This document shows, piece after piece, positions 7,851 to 16,265 of a stretch of 64,000 bases of DNA. The stretch is from NCBI RefSeq assembly GCF_026015625.1, contig NZ_JAPDVG010000001.1, positions 3,028,501-3,092,500 on the forward strand, in the 5' to 3' direction. Both the position numbers and the translations under genes were made by a program. Below the pieces are notes generated by a model. That model did no database searches, was not told the DNA's origin, and saw nothing but the letters and a program-made list of their open reading frames with translations. The stretch comes from Segatella copri (lineage in GTDB: Bacteria; Bacteroidota; Bacteroidia; Bacteroidales; Bacteroidaceae). The stretch's first letter is position 1; each line of letters begins with the position of its first letter.

Positions 7851-8749
7851 TAAAGTTCCACGTTCCATCTTTCCCTATATAATTCAGATATGGTAAGCGC
7901 TTCATATTCCATGTTGTTTGTGAGAAACCTATACACCTTACTTGTTGCATAGTCCTCATAGGTTACCATTCTAAGTTCTTCAGGATACCATTTGGCAGTA
8001 TGTAGTCCTGTTAATTTGATACGTTCATCAGAAATGATACCAGTACTCTTGTCAACTTCGGCTTCTGATACAACTTCAAAAAGCATGTTATCTTTTGCCC
8101 TAGTAACAAAGAATGCATTCTTCTTAGTTATCAACTTGAAGAGTCTGTTGAAATCTACATATCCTCTGTCCATCAAATAGATAGCAGAAGGTTCTATGTA
8201 GAGATCATCAAGAGCTTTTACATCATTAACCGATGCAGAAGTCAAATAAACTGAGACTGGAAGATTTCCTCGCAAATCGACTAATGTGTGCATTTTGATG
8301 CCACCTTTGTTTTTGCGATACTTTGCCCAAGGACATAATTTGAGACACAGACTTATAGTACTGCTATCAAAAGCATATACCATGTTGTCTAGGTCTAATC
8401 TGAACTTGTCTTTGACATAAAGAGGACGTACTTTTTTCAAAAGAACGTCTGCAAAATCTTTATAGATATGCCAATCTCGCTTCTCGTTAGCTTTTGCTAG
8501 AGTATTACGTGGTACAGCATAACTAATACCACAATGGTAAAGTTTGCTGGAGAGTGCCGTAAGGCAGTTTTCTATATCTCGAAGACTATCACGACCTGTT
8601 AATTGAGCATAGCTCATTACTAGGAATTGGTCTTTGCAAGAGAAGTTTCTTGCTCTGTAGTTTCCCTTATAACGGTCTACACAAGTTTTGAAATCACGTT
8701 CTGGTATAAGTGACATAATCTGAGAGAATATAGTTTTGCCTTTGTTCAT
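7847..8749 (-). pseudogene. IS4 transposase, N-terminal fragment
   Basis: These 301 codons from the ATG at 8749 hold most of an IS4-family DDE transposase: an N-terminal DUF4372-like region (IPERDFKTCVDRYKG), first catalytic Asp region (YAFDSSTISLCL), second Asp region (YLMDRGYVDF) and the YRERWNVELYF signature with the catalytic Glu. After Phe at 7847 the frame enters the RIT element and stops after nine foreign residues, at 7817. The C-terminal 91 residues lie at 4037-4312. Apart from the interruption I see no damaging change, so precise loss of the RIT would give back an intact gene. Confidence 0.88.
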
Positions 8750-8875
8750 CGCACACGTATTTTAAATATGCGTGCAAAGATACAAAATCAAATCGAATAC
8801 ACTATAAAAAGTCCGTAAACTTTTGAGTATTAATAACTTATTTAATAATCGTCTCGTTTTAACGGGACACTAGTG

Positions 8876-8884
8876 ATGCGAGCA
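8876..8884. repeat. right 9-bp target duplication of the IS4 element
   Basis: ATGCGAGCA, identical to 4014-4022, directly follows the right IS end at 8875. Confidence 0.9.
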
Positions 8885-8939
8885 AATAAAATGAAAACAT
8901 GGCTTGCGTTCCTTTATATTGAAAAAGTACGCAAAAAAA

Positions 8940-8970
8940 ATGTGTACTAATCTTGACGAAAAGTACACAT
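8940..8970 (-). terminator. rho-independent terminator (minus strand)
   Basis: ATGTGTACT (8940-8948) pairs with AGTACACAT (8962-8970). On the minus strand it is followed by eight Ts. It sits six bases beyond the stop of the 320-residue gene. Confidence 0.85.
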
Positions 8971-8975
8971 AATAA

Positions 8976-9938
8976 TTAGTCGTATAGAAAATTCCAAAAT
9001 TTCCATAAATGGAATCCTTTACGTGTTTTACGTTGCTTTCTTAATAAGCTGTCATATGGTCTTGAGTGTTCGCCAAAATGGTTTACTTCATTATATTTGT
9101 CATCTCCATAGCCTAGGGTGTACCAAACTCTGGAAGAAAGGATTTCTTTTCCTGTAGCCATATCCTTAGTTTGAGTTTGAGGAACTTTATAGATTTTGTC
9201 AGATAGAAAATGTCTGTAGAACATATCGTCAAAGAGCAAAATTTTATTTCCTATTCTGAGTTCTTCTTTATATATCATTATTTCGTTTAATGCTACTTTT
9301 AATCGTATAGTGTCTTCTTGTGAGATTAAATTATTTTCTATAGCCAATGTAGAAAGACTATCTAATTTGTTGAAGAGAAATTTCAAATTTGATAAAGTTG
9401 AAGTATCGTCAATTGTTTTCTTTTCATCGCTCTCCATTTCTATTGTAATTTTTTTAGAATTAGCTATAGAGTTTAGAATGCTATGCCCCATGTCTATTTT
9501 TGTGTTCTCGATGTAGTCATATATGAATATAAGTAGAAACCAGAACTTAATGGTGTCAAAACTATAAGTTTCTAATGTCAGCATTAAAAGTTGGTTATCT
9601 ACGTATCTTTTCCATATATCTCTAATTATAAAACTGTCTCCTAATCCATTCATGTGACAATCTATATAGCTTTTTGCTTTATCTATGCTTTCTTTATGTG
9701 CGGAATAATAGCTAGGCTCAGACAGTCTTAGTACTTCCTCTTTTGTCGTGATGGCATAATTATATCTCAACGCAAATATAATAGTAGGGTGGATTGGTGA
9801 TTTTTGCCCTATGCCAAATGAATTTACAATTTCGTTAATGTATTCAAATTGTGGCAGATTGCAGATTTCTTCATTTGTCTTGTCTAGTATTTCTGATAGC
9901 ATAGGTATGCTACTGATTTTGTTGTTTCCTTGTTCCAT
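8976..9938 (-). CDS. uncharacterised island protein, 320 aa
   Basis: I do not recognise this 320-residue protein. It is AT-rich in codon use and soluble-looking. A hydrophobic stretch near residues 130-145 (IKFWFLLIFIYDYI) looks like a buried helix rather than a certain membrane segment. The C-terminus is basic (LLRKQRKTRKGFHLWKFW). It is a single-gene unit with its own promoter (9959-9966) and terminator (8940-8970), lying between the island integrase and the IS4/RIT insertion. Its position beside the integrase is where cargo or defence genes often sit, but nothing in the sequence shows such a role. Confidence 0.6.
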   Translation of the reverse strand: MEQGNNKISSIPMLSEILDKTNEEICNLPQFEYINEIVNSFGIGQKSPIHPTIIFALRYNYAITTKEEVLRLSEPSYYSAHKESIDKAKSYIDCHMNGLGDSFIIRDIWKRYVDNQLLMLTLETYSFDTIKFWFLLIFIYDYIENTKIDMGHSILNSIANSKKITIEMESDEKKTIDDTSTLSNLKFLFNKLDSLSTLAIENNLISQEDTIRLKVALNEIMIYKEELRIGNKILLFDDMFYRHFLSDKIYKVPQTQTKDMATGKEILSSRVWYTLGYGDDKYNEVNHFGEHSRPYDSLLRKQRKTRKGFHLWKFWNFLYD

Positions 9939-9958
9939 ATAAGTATATCTTTTTGCTG

Positions 9959-9966
9959 CAAAATTA
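9959..9966 (-). promoter_or_regulatory. -7 promoter element, TAATTTTG
   Basis: A TAnnTTTG match on the minus strand 20 bases upstream of the 320-residue gene. Confidence 0.55.
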
Positions 9967-10010
9967 AAAAGAAATCCTCACCTACGCAAATGTAAATGAG
10001 GAAATCTTTA

Positions 10011-11282
10011 TTATTTTGTCCCAAAAACGTATTTTACGACCTTTCCATTAGCTTTATTCTCGTTCTGAAAGTCTCGCTCGATATAAATGTCGGTCACTCT
10101 CATAGACTCATCAACGTGGTTGAGTGCTGCATGGACAGTGAATTTGTCTATGCCAACCTTGTTAATGGCTAGGGTAGCCCATGAATGTCTTGCAGCGTAA
10201 AACTCCAAATCATCTATAGCTAATTCTGAGCCAATTTCTTTCAAGCCTCGATTTATCGCCTTATTGAAGCCTTTGTCGTTTGCGTAATATTGATAGAAGT
10301 TGAAGACTCGTTTGCCAGATTTGTCTCTGTACTTCTCAATCAAAGGTTTCAGCATTGGAGGAACATCAACCACCATCTTCGCCTTGTCATTTCTACGTGC
10401 TTTTGTCTTGGTTCTGTAGTATGTCAGCTTACCATCTTTGTAATCTGTCACGTTATAAAGGTCAACAGAGTTCATGCCGATTAGCCCAAAAGATAAGATA
10501 AAGCAATCTTTAGCTAGGTCGTATCTGCACGTCCCCTTGATTCCTTTACTTGTATTCCTATATGGAAGAGCATAAATCTTCTTGATGGTGGCTTTATCAA
10601 GTGCTCTCTTTCGGGTTGCCTCCTGTTTCGGAATCTTGAAATTATCGAAAGGGGATGATGGAATAAGTATCAAACCATTGTCGTAGTTATTGTATTCCTT
10701 CTGTGCCTCCTTAAATAGGTGTCGTAAACTGCCTAAATATAAAGACATCATTCTGTTAGATGGAACACGCTTCCCTGCTTTCTCCAACTTCTCTATTTTA
10801 GCTTCTCTACATTTCTTTATATAATCAGCATATCCTGTGATAAAGGATAAATTGATTTCTGAAATGTTGAGGCTGTCACGTCCAATAAATGAAGTGAGTG
10901 AGTTGAGAACGGTCTTGTAATTGTTTGCTCCTTTTATGGTAGCCTTAGCTATCCACTTTCTGGAAAAGTCGATAAAGTCAATCTCCTTGTCTTTCATATC
11001 CTCAAACTTTAGGTGCTTGAAAATATCATCAAGAGAATAGCTGTTTAAATCAACCTGCATTTCATTGCACTTGTTCTTGTACCCTTGTACTAAGTTCTCA
11101 ATCTCTTTGTAAATCTTGGTTGTTTTCTTGAAATCTCCAGATTTAGTTAAGTCCTTTGGAGAAACGAAAAGACTCGATGATAGTCTCTTCACCTTACGAT
11201 TGAGCGTAAAGCGTATCTTTACATTGTAAGTACCATTTGCTTTAAGCTCTCCTTTTTTAATTTCTGCTTTGATTGTCAGCAT
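10011..11282 (-). CDS. tyrosine integrase of the tRNA-Met island
   Basis: A 423-residue phage-type integrase of the Bacteroidetes group, with an N-terminal arm-binding domain (about 1-80), a SAM-like core-binding domain (about 105-215) and a C-terminal catalytic domain. HxxR lies in EFYAARHSWATLA (Ala at the usual His), His in ALNHVDESMRVTD and the nucleophile Tyr in DIYIERDF. At the usual first Arg position the sequence is IGMNSVDLYNV, so that Arg is absent, as in IntDOT of CTnDOT. It lies about 140 bases from the 3' end of tRNA-Met, which is the likely attachment site. It should catalyse integration and, with an excisionase, excision of the island. Confidence 0.88.
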   Translation of the reverse strand: MLTIKAEIKKGELKANGTYNVKIRFTLNRKVKRLSSSLFVSPKDLTKSGDFKKTTKIYKEIENLVQGYKNKCNEMQVDLNSYSLDDIFKHLKFEDMKDKEIDFIDFSRKWIAKATIKGANNYKTVLNSLTSFIGRDSLNISEINLSFITGYADYIKKCREAKIEKLEKAGKRVPSNRMMSLYLGSLRHLFKEAQKEYNNYDNGLILIPSSPFDNFKIPKQEATRKRALDKATIKKIYALPYRNTSKGIKGTCRYDLAKDCFILSFGLIGMNSVDLYNVTDYKDGKLTYYRTKTKARRNDKAKMVVDVPPMLKPLIEKYRDKSGKRVFNFYQYYANDKGFNKAINRGLKEIGSELAIDDLEFYAARHSWATLAINKVGIDKFTVHAALNHVDESMRVTDIYIERDFQNENKANGKVVKYVFGTK

Positions 11283-11389
11283 GTTACGTTTAATTTAATT
11301 AGTCAACAATCAGTCAACAATGTAGCAAATAAAGAGGAAAAGCTCTGGTGGTTGTATTTCTTAATCCAGAAAGGTCTAGAAACAAAAAT

Positions 11390-11422
11390 AGGTTAAGTAT
11401 CTAATATTCAGATGCTTAACCT
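11390..11422 (-). terminator. terminator of tRNA-Met
   Basis: AGGTTAAGtATCT pairs with AGATgCTTAACCT (one mismatch). On the minus strand it is followed by ATTTTTG. It begins two bases past the tRNA discriminator. Confidence 0.75.
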
Positions 11423-11424
11423 TG

Positions 11425-11498
11425 TGGACCAGCTAGGGCTTGAACCTAGGACCTCCAGATTATGAGTCTGTTGCTCTAACCAACTGAGCTACAAGTCC
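11425..11498 (-). tRNA. tRNA-Met (CAT)
   Basis: The minus strand folds into a 74-nt cloverleaf. The 5' acceptor strand is GGACTTG, the D arm contains AGCTCAGTTGGTTAGAGC, and the anticodon loop CTCATAA gives anticodon CAT (11462-11464). The T arm is CTAGG-TTCAAGC-CCTAG and the discriminator is A. The acceptor pairing has one T-T mismatch (position 6 against 67). Elongator Met is most likely. A lysidine-modified tRNA-Ile2 cannot be fully excluded. CCA is not encoded. Confidence 0.9.
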
Positions 11499-11523
11499 GT
11501 TGAATTTTTATTAAATTCGAGTG

Positions 11524-11531
11524 CAAAGATA
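11524..11531 (-). promoter_or_regulatory. -7 promoter of tRNA-Met, TATCTTTG
   Basis: A perfect TAnnTTTG box on the minus strand, 25 bases before the mature tRNA 5' end. Confidence 0.75.
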
Positions 11532-11594
11532 CTAGATTTTGGGCAAATAACCAAATAAAATCTTAAAAATTTTCTTAGAATCAGAAAAATAGCG

Positions 11595-11602
11595 TATCTT
11601 TG
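11595..11602 (+). promoter_or_regulatory. -7 promoter of the Ca2+ ATPase gene, TATCTTTG
   Basis: A perfect TAnnTTTG box 74 bases upstream of the chosen ATG. An earlier in-frame ATG at 11614 would leave a leader of only a few bases. Confidence 0.7.
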
Positions 11603-11676
11603 CACCAAATTATGTGCGCACACGTGCGTATGTACTTATTAATCGTACAAAAAAGGAAAAGAATTTCTATTCAGAA

Positions 11677-14316
11677 ATGGACATAGACAAAAATAAAAGA
11701 ATCGGTCTTACCGATGAACAAGTTAAACAGAGTAGGGAACAGCATGGCAAGAACGTGCTTACCCCTCCTCAACGTACTTCATTATGGAAATTGTATTTGG
11801 ATAAATATCGCGACCCGATTATCCAGATACTTCTTGTGGCGGCTTTTGTATCCCTTATCCTTGCTTTTATCGAAAAGAATTTCATGGAGACCATCGGTAT
11901 CTTCGTGGCAGTTTTCCTTGCTACTACCGTGGGCTTCTACTTTGAGCGCGATGCTGCCAAGAAGTTTAATCTGCTCACGGCGCTCAGCGAAGAGCAGCCG
12001 GTTAAGGTGCGCCGCAATGGTAAGGTGATGGAGATTCCGCGCCACGATGTGGTGGTGGGAGATGTAGTGCTCGTAGAAGTGGGCGACGAGGTGCCTGCCG
12101 ATGGAGAACTCATCGTCTGCAACGACCTGCAGATTAACGAATCTGCCCTTACGGGCGAACCTGTTGCCGAGAAATCTCTGGAAGGCGGTGGCGATGGTGC
12201 CTATCCTCGCAACGTCATCCTCCGTTCTACCATGGTGATGAATGGCAGGGGCGAGTTCGTGGTTACTGCCGTGGGCGATGCTACCGAGATTGGTAAGGTA
12301 GCGAAGAAATCTACCGAACAGACTTCGGTGGAGACACCGCTTCACATGCAGCTCGACAAGTTGGCTAAGATGATTTCCAAGGTAGGCTCTGTAGTATCTG
12401 TGGCAGCCTTCTTCATCTTCCTGATTCACGATATCCTCACCAATCCGGTATGGGGCGGCAAGGATTATTTCTATATGGCAGAAATCGTGTTGAAATACTT
12501 CATGATGGCTGTTACCCTGATTGTGATGGCGGTGCCGGAGGGATTGCCGATGGCGATTACCCTTTCTCTGGCGCTCAACATGCGAAGAATGCTGAAGTCG
12601 AACAATCTGGTGCGCAAGCTCCATGCCTGCGAAACCATGGGTGCCGTTACCGTGATCTGTACCGATAAAACCGGTACACTTACCCAGAACAAGATGCAGG
12701 TGAGTGCCCTGGAACTCAAGCAGGGCGATGAGGCGCTGCTCGATACTGCCATTGCCCTCAACTCTACAGCCGAGTTGAATGACGGCAAACCTATCGGAAA
12801 CCCTACCGAGTCGGCTCTCCTGCTCTGGCTCGATGCCCAGGGCAAGGATTATGAAGAACTCCGCAAGCAGGTGAACGTGCTCAAGCAGTTGCCTTTCTCT
12901 ACCGAGAGAAAGATGATGGCAACCTTGGCAGAAGTTGATGGCGAGACCTATCTCTTCGTGAAGGGTGCGCCTGAAATCGTGATGAAGAAATGCATCATCG
13001 AAGATAGAATGCTGAGACAGTCAGCCGAAGAACTCGATGAGTGGCAGCATAAGGCGATGAGAACCCTGGCGTTCGCCTATAAGAAGATAGAAGCTTCTAT
13101 CATGAGAACTTCCAGAACCTCTACTGCCGAAGTGGTAGCACTTCTCGATGCCAACGACCTTCAGTTGCAGGCCATTGCAGCCATTGCCGATCCTATCCGT
13201 CCGGATGTTCCTGCTGCCGTGCAGGAGTGCCGCCATGCGGGTATCGAGGTGAAGGTGGTTACGGGTGATACGGCTGCCACCGCTTTGGAGATAGGCAAGC
13301 AGATAGGTGTCTTTGAAGATGAACCTGAGAATATCGGAGCAGATGGCTCTCTGACCTCGCTCGACCAGCAGATGATTACGGGCGAACAGTGGGAGGCTCT
13401 TTCTGACGAAGAGGCTTACGAACGGGCGAAGGATATCCGTGTGATGAGCCGTGCTCGTCCTACCGATAAGCAGCGACTGGTGGCCATGCTCCAGAAGCGT
13501 GGCGAGGTGGTTGCCGTAACAGGCGACGGTACCAACGATGCTCCGGCGCTTCACTATGCTCACGTGGGCTTGTCGCTGGGTTCGGGAACTTCCGTGGCTA
13601 AGGAGGCTTCGGATATGACCCTGCTCGATGATTCCTTCAAGTCTATCGCCAATGCCGTGATGTGGGGACGCTCGCTCTATCGCAACCTGCAGCGCTTCCT
13701 CTTCTTCCAGTTGGTAGTAAACGTAGCAGCCCTCCTGCTGGTGCTTGGCGGCTCAGTTATCGGAACTGAAATGCCGTTGACGGTAACCCAGATTCTTTGG
13801 GTGAACCTTATCATGGATACCTTCGCAGCCTTGGCACTTGCCTCATTGCCTCCATCTCACGAGGTGATGAAGGATAAACCACGCAAGGCATCCGATTTCA
13901 TCATCAACAAGAGCATCGGTTTCGGTATCCTGTTCTGCGGCATCGTCTTCTTCCTCGTTATGTTTGCCCTGCTGGTTTACTGTGAGCGCAGAGGCAAGGG
14001 TGGCGTAGATGTGCATGAACTGACCATGTTCTTCACCACCTTCGTGATGATTCAGTTCTGGAACCTCTTCAATGCCAAGGCGCTGATGAGCCATCATACT
14101 GCATTCCGCCATTTCCTGAAGGATAAGGGAATGATTCTGGTGCTTGTACTGGTATTGGTGGGTCAGTGGATTATCGTAACCTTTGGTGGCGAAATGTTCC
14201 GCACCACACCATTGTCGCTCCATGAGTGGCTGCTCATCATCGGCTCAACCTCCGTTGTACTTTGGGCGGGCGAGCTGTGGAGAGCTTTTAAGAGAATGAT
14301 AGCAAAGAGAAGATAA
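11677..14316 (+). CDS. P-type calcium-transporting ATPase
   Basis: An 879-residue P2-type cation pump of the inner membrane. It shows the actuator TGEP loop (about residue 160), the intramembrane PEGLP motif (about 287) between helices that form the Ca2+ site, the phosphorylated Asp in DKTGTLT (about 330) and the hinge GDGTNDAP (about 616). It has the ten membrane segments usual for the family and a C-terminal cation-ATPase domain. The overall pattern fits the PMCA-type Ca2+ ATPases common in Bacteroidetes, exporting Ca2+ from the cytoplasm. The start at 11677 (MDIDKNKRIGLTDEQ) is chosen because the 21 residues upstream do not resemble the family and the promoter lies at 11595. It is followed by ribF after 27 bases. 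Confidence 0.9.
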   Translation: MDIDKNKRIGLTDEQVKQSREQHGKNVLTPPQRTSLWKLYLDKYRDPIIQILLVAAFVSLILAFIEKNFMETIGIFVAVFLATTVGFYFERDAAKKFNLLTALSEEQPVKVRRNGKVMEIPRHDVVVGDVVLVEVGDEVPADGELIVCNDLQINESALTGEPVAEKSLEGGGDGAYPRNVILRSTMVMNGRGEFVVTAVGDATEIGKVAKKSTEQTSVETPLHMQLDKLAKMISKVGSVVSVAAFFIFLIHDILTNPVWGGKDYFYMAEIVLKYFMMAVTLIVMAVPEGLPMAITLSLALNMRRMLKSNNLVRKLHACETMGAVTVICTDKTGTLTQNKMQVSALELKQGDEALLDTAIALNSTAELNDGKPIGNPTESALLLWLDAQGKDYEELRKQVNVLKQLPFSTERKMMATLAEVDGETYLFVKGAPEIVMKKCIIEDRMLRQSAEELDEWQHKAMRTLAFAYKKIEASIMRTSRTSTAEVVALLDANDLQLQAIAAIADPIRPDVPAAVQECRHAGIEVKVVTGDTAATALEIGKQIGVFEDEPENIGADGSLTSLDQQMITGEQWEALSDEEAYERAKDIRVMSRARPTDKQRLVAMLQKRGEVVAVTGDGTNDAPALHYAHVGLSLGSGTSVAKEASDMTLLDDSFKSIANAVMWGRSLYRNLQRFLFFQLVVNVAALLLVLGGSVIGTEMPLTVTQILWVNLIMDTFAALALASLPPSHEVMKDKPRKASDFIINKSIGFGILFCGIVFFLVMFALLVYCERRGKGGVDVHELTMFFTTFVMIQFWNLFNAKALMSHHTAFRHFLKDKGMILVLVLVLVGQWIIVTFGGEMFRTTPLSLHEWLLIIGSTSVVLWAGELWRAFKRMIAKRR

Positions 14317-14343
14317 TCCATCGGAGTTCTTCTTCTGAAATGA

Positions 14344-15300
14344 ATGTTAAAGACAGTCCTTATGAATACAATACATTATAACGATATCGTGCAGTTGCCG
14401 CCTTGTGTGGCAACGATTGGTTTCTTCGACGGGGTGCATCGGGGACATCAGTTCCTGATTCATCATCTCGTAGAGACGGCACGAAAGGATGGCTTGCAAT
14501 CTACCGTCATCACCTTTGATGCGCATCCCCGCAAGGTATTGCAGGCAGATTATCAGCCAGAGATGCTGAGCACACTCGACTCCAAACTGCTGCTGCTTTC
14601 GAAGACAGAAGTGGATAATGCTGTGGTGCTGCATTTCGACAAGGCGATGGCTGCCATGTCGGCAAGAGAGTTTATGCAGCAGGTGCTCCACGACCATCTC
14701 AACGTAAGGAAACTCTTCATCGGCTACGACCATCGCTTCGGTCACAACCGCGAGGAGACTTTCGAAGATTACGTGCGCTACGGCAAGGAGATGGGCATCG
14801 AGGTAATCAGGAACGAAGCCTTCCAGATAGATGGCATCAACATCTCTTCTTCCGTCATCCGCTCTTTCCTGAAAGAGGGAGAAGTGGAGATGGCAGCCCG
14901 GTGCCTCGGTTTCCCATACACCCTCATCGGAAAGGTGGTGAATGGATTCCATGAAGGCAGAAAGCTCGGTTTCCCTACAGCCAATCTCGACATCTCTCAC
15001 TTCGGACAGCTGATTCCTGCTCCTGGTGTCTATGCCGTAAGGGTAAGACTGGAGAATACGGTGGTATGGAAACGGGGAATGATGAATGTGGGCAATCGCC
15101 CAACCTTCAATGGCAGACAACTGACGCTAGAGACGCACATCTTCAATTTCGACGGGGATATTTATGACCAGCTCTTGCTCGTAAGCTTCGTGAAGCGAAT
15201 AAGGGGCGAACAGAAGTTTGACAGTCCCGAGGAGTTGGCGGCGCAGCTGAAAGAGGATGAGCAGACCGTGCTGGATCTCTTTGAAAAGGAAGCGGAATGA
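14344..15300 (+). CDS. ribF: bifunctional riboflavin kinase/FAD synthetase
   Basis: A 318-residue two-domain enzyme that phosphorylates riboflavin to FMN and adenylates FMN to FAD. The N-terminal FAD synthetase (nucleotidyltransferase) domain carries GFFDGVHRGHQ with the GxHxGH-like site (residues 27-37) and ISSSVIRSFL. The C-terminal flavokinase domain begins near GKVVNGFHEGRKLGFPTAN (about 198) with the PTAN motif and continues to a Glu in the LETHIFNF stretch. The length is normal. A start at 14362 (MNTIHYND) is equally plausible. It follows the ATPase closely and precedes a CPBP protease gene. Confidence 0.93.
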   Translation: MLKTVLMNTIHYNDIVQLPPCVATIGFFDGVHRGHQFLIHHLVETARKDGLQSTVITFDAHPRKVLQADYQPEMLSTLDSKLLLLSKTEVDNAVVLHFDKAMAAMSAREFMQQVLHDHLNVRKLFIGYDHRFGHNREETFEDYVRYGKEMGIEVIRNEAFQIDGINISSSVIRSFLKEGEVEMAARCLGFPYTLIGKVVNGFHEGRKLGFPTANLDISHFGQLIPAPGVYAVRVRLENTVVWKRGMMNVGNRPTFNGRQLTLETHIFNFDGDIYDQLLLVSFVKRIRGEQKFDSPEELAAQLKEDEQTVLDLFEKEAE

Positions 15301-15351
15301 TAGCGAGAATGCTATTAAACTATAAACGATTAATTATAAACAGTAAAAGCA

Positions 15352-16185
15352 ATGGCAAAGATTAATTTAAAGAGAGGTTTGACGGATATCGTCCTCTACC
15401 TGATTATATTTATAGTAGTACAGATTATCGTGATGTATGCTGGCGCAGGAATCTGGGCGGGCATTAAGGGCGAAGGTTACCAGGCAACGCTCCTGGCTGT
15501 CAGTTCGGGCAGCAATCCTATCCTGATGGCGCTTACCTCAGCGTTCAGCAACGTTATCACCCTCGTCATCTTCCTGAAGACGAAGTGGACACCGCTGACC
15601 CGCGATTATCTGCTTTCCAAGCCTTGGGCAACGCTTCTCTGGGTGGCATTGTTCGCCCTGGGAACCATCATTCCTCTGGAGCTCATATATGAGCAGATAG
15701 GCATCGAGATGGACGAGAATGCCGAGCAGATACTCGCATCGCTCATGAAGGAGCCTTGGGGTTATGTGGCTATCGGCGTTCTGGCGCCTTTTGCTGAGGA
15801 GGTTGTGTTCCGTGGAGCCATTCTCCGCACCCTGCTGGGTCTTATGAGCAAGAAGAACCATTGGGTAGCCATCATGATTTCGGCTGCCATCTTCGGTCTG
15901 GCTCACGCCAACGTAGCGCAGTTTGTCAATGCTCTCCTGCTGGGCTTACTCCTGGGTTGGATGTATTATCGCACCAAGAGTCTTGTTCCGGGCATCCTGC
16001 TCCACTGGGTGAATAATACGATGGCGTATGTCCTGTCCAATATCATGCCTCAGAGCGATGGCAAACTCATCGACCTCTTCCATGGTGATGACAAGACCAT
16101 GTATTATGCCGTAGGCTTCTCTCTCTGCATCATGATTCCAAGTTTCATACAGCTGGTTATCAGATTAAAGAAGGTGAAGGCTTAA
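15352..16185 (+). CDS. CPBP family intramembrane glutamic endopeptidase
   Basis: A 277-residue polytopic membrane protein of the CPBP (Abi/CAAX protease-like) family. The three signature motifs are present: EEVVFRG (about 149-155), FGLAHAN (about 181-187) and HWVNNTMAY (about 222). The paired Glu and the two His are the catalytic residues in the family. About seven to eight hydrophobic segments span the sequence. Family members act on prenylated proteins, bacteriocin-related peptides or unknown substrates. The natural substrate here is unknown. It is 52 bases downstream of ribF and is closed by a terminator. Confidence 0.88.
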   Translation: MAKINLKRGLTDIVLYLIIFIVVQIIVMYAGAGIWAGIKGEGYQATLLAVSSGSNPILMALTSAFSNVITLVIFLKTKWTPLTRDYLLSKPWATLLWVALFALGTIIPLELIYEQIGIEMDENAEQILASLMKEPWGYVAIGVLAPFAEEVVFRGAILRTLLGLMSKKNHWVAIMISAAIFGLAHANVAQFVNALLLGLLLGWMYYRTKSLVPGILLHWVNNTMAYVLSNIMPQSDGKLIDLFHGDDKTMYYAVGFSLCIMIPSFIQLVIRLKKVKA

Positions 16186-16204
16186 GAGATAAATAAACGA
16201 GTAA

Positions 16205-16233
16205 AAAGGTTACCTGGATGGGTAGCCTTTTTT
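16205..16233 (+). terminator. rho-independent terminator
   Basis: AAAGGTTACC pairs with GGGTAGCCTTT across a five-base loop and runs into TTTTTT. It ends the CPBP protease transcript. Confidence 0.8.
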
Positions 16234-16265
16234 CAGATATATAACCGGATAGATAAGTAGATTTT

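Larger units (their letters stand above)
4023..8875. mobile_element. IS4-family element interrupted by a RIT element
   Basis: The ends are imperfect inverted repeats: CACTGCTGTCCCGTT at 4023-4037 and CACTAGTGTCCCGTT reading inward from 8875. Both are flanked by the target duplication ATGCGAGCA. Without the inner insertion the element would be about 1.32 kb and code for one transposase of about 392 residues on the minus strand. The transposase stop overlaps the left inverted repeat. The 9-bp duplication fits IS4-type transposition. The three-recombinase element inside must have arrived later than the IS. Confidence 0.88.
1..11424. mobile_element. integrase end of a genomic island at tRNA-Met
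   Basis: The stretch from the left edge to the 3' end of tRNA-Met reads as one end of an integrated island. A tyrosine integrase lies directly beside the tRNA gene and points away from it. The remaining genes (DUF3871 protein, helicase-like protein, unknowns) are accessory types rather than housekeeping genes, and a nested IS/RIT insertion sits among them. No second copy of the tRNA 3' end is visible in the window, so the far end must lie to the left. Whether it is an ICE or only mobilizable cannot be told from this part. Confidence 0.6.

Noticed and set aside
11782..12624. 280-codon open frame antisense to the Ca2+ ATPase gene
   Set aside because: Rich in His, Arg and Gln and without any domain, as expected for an antisense shadow of a GC-rich gene.
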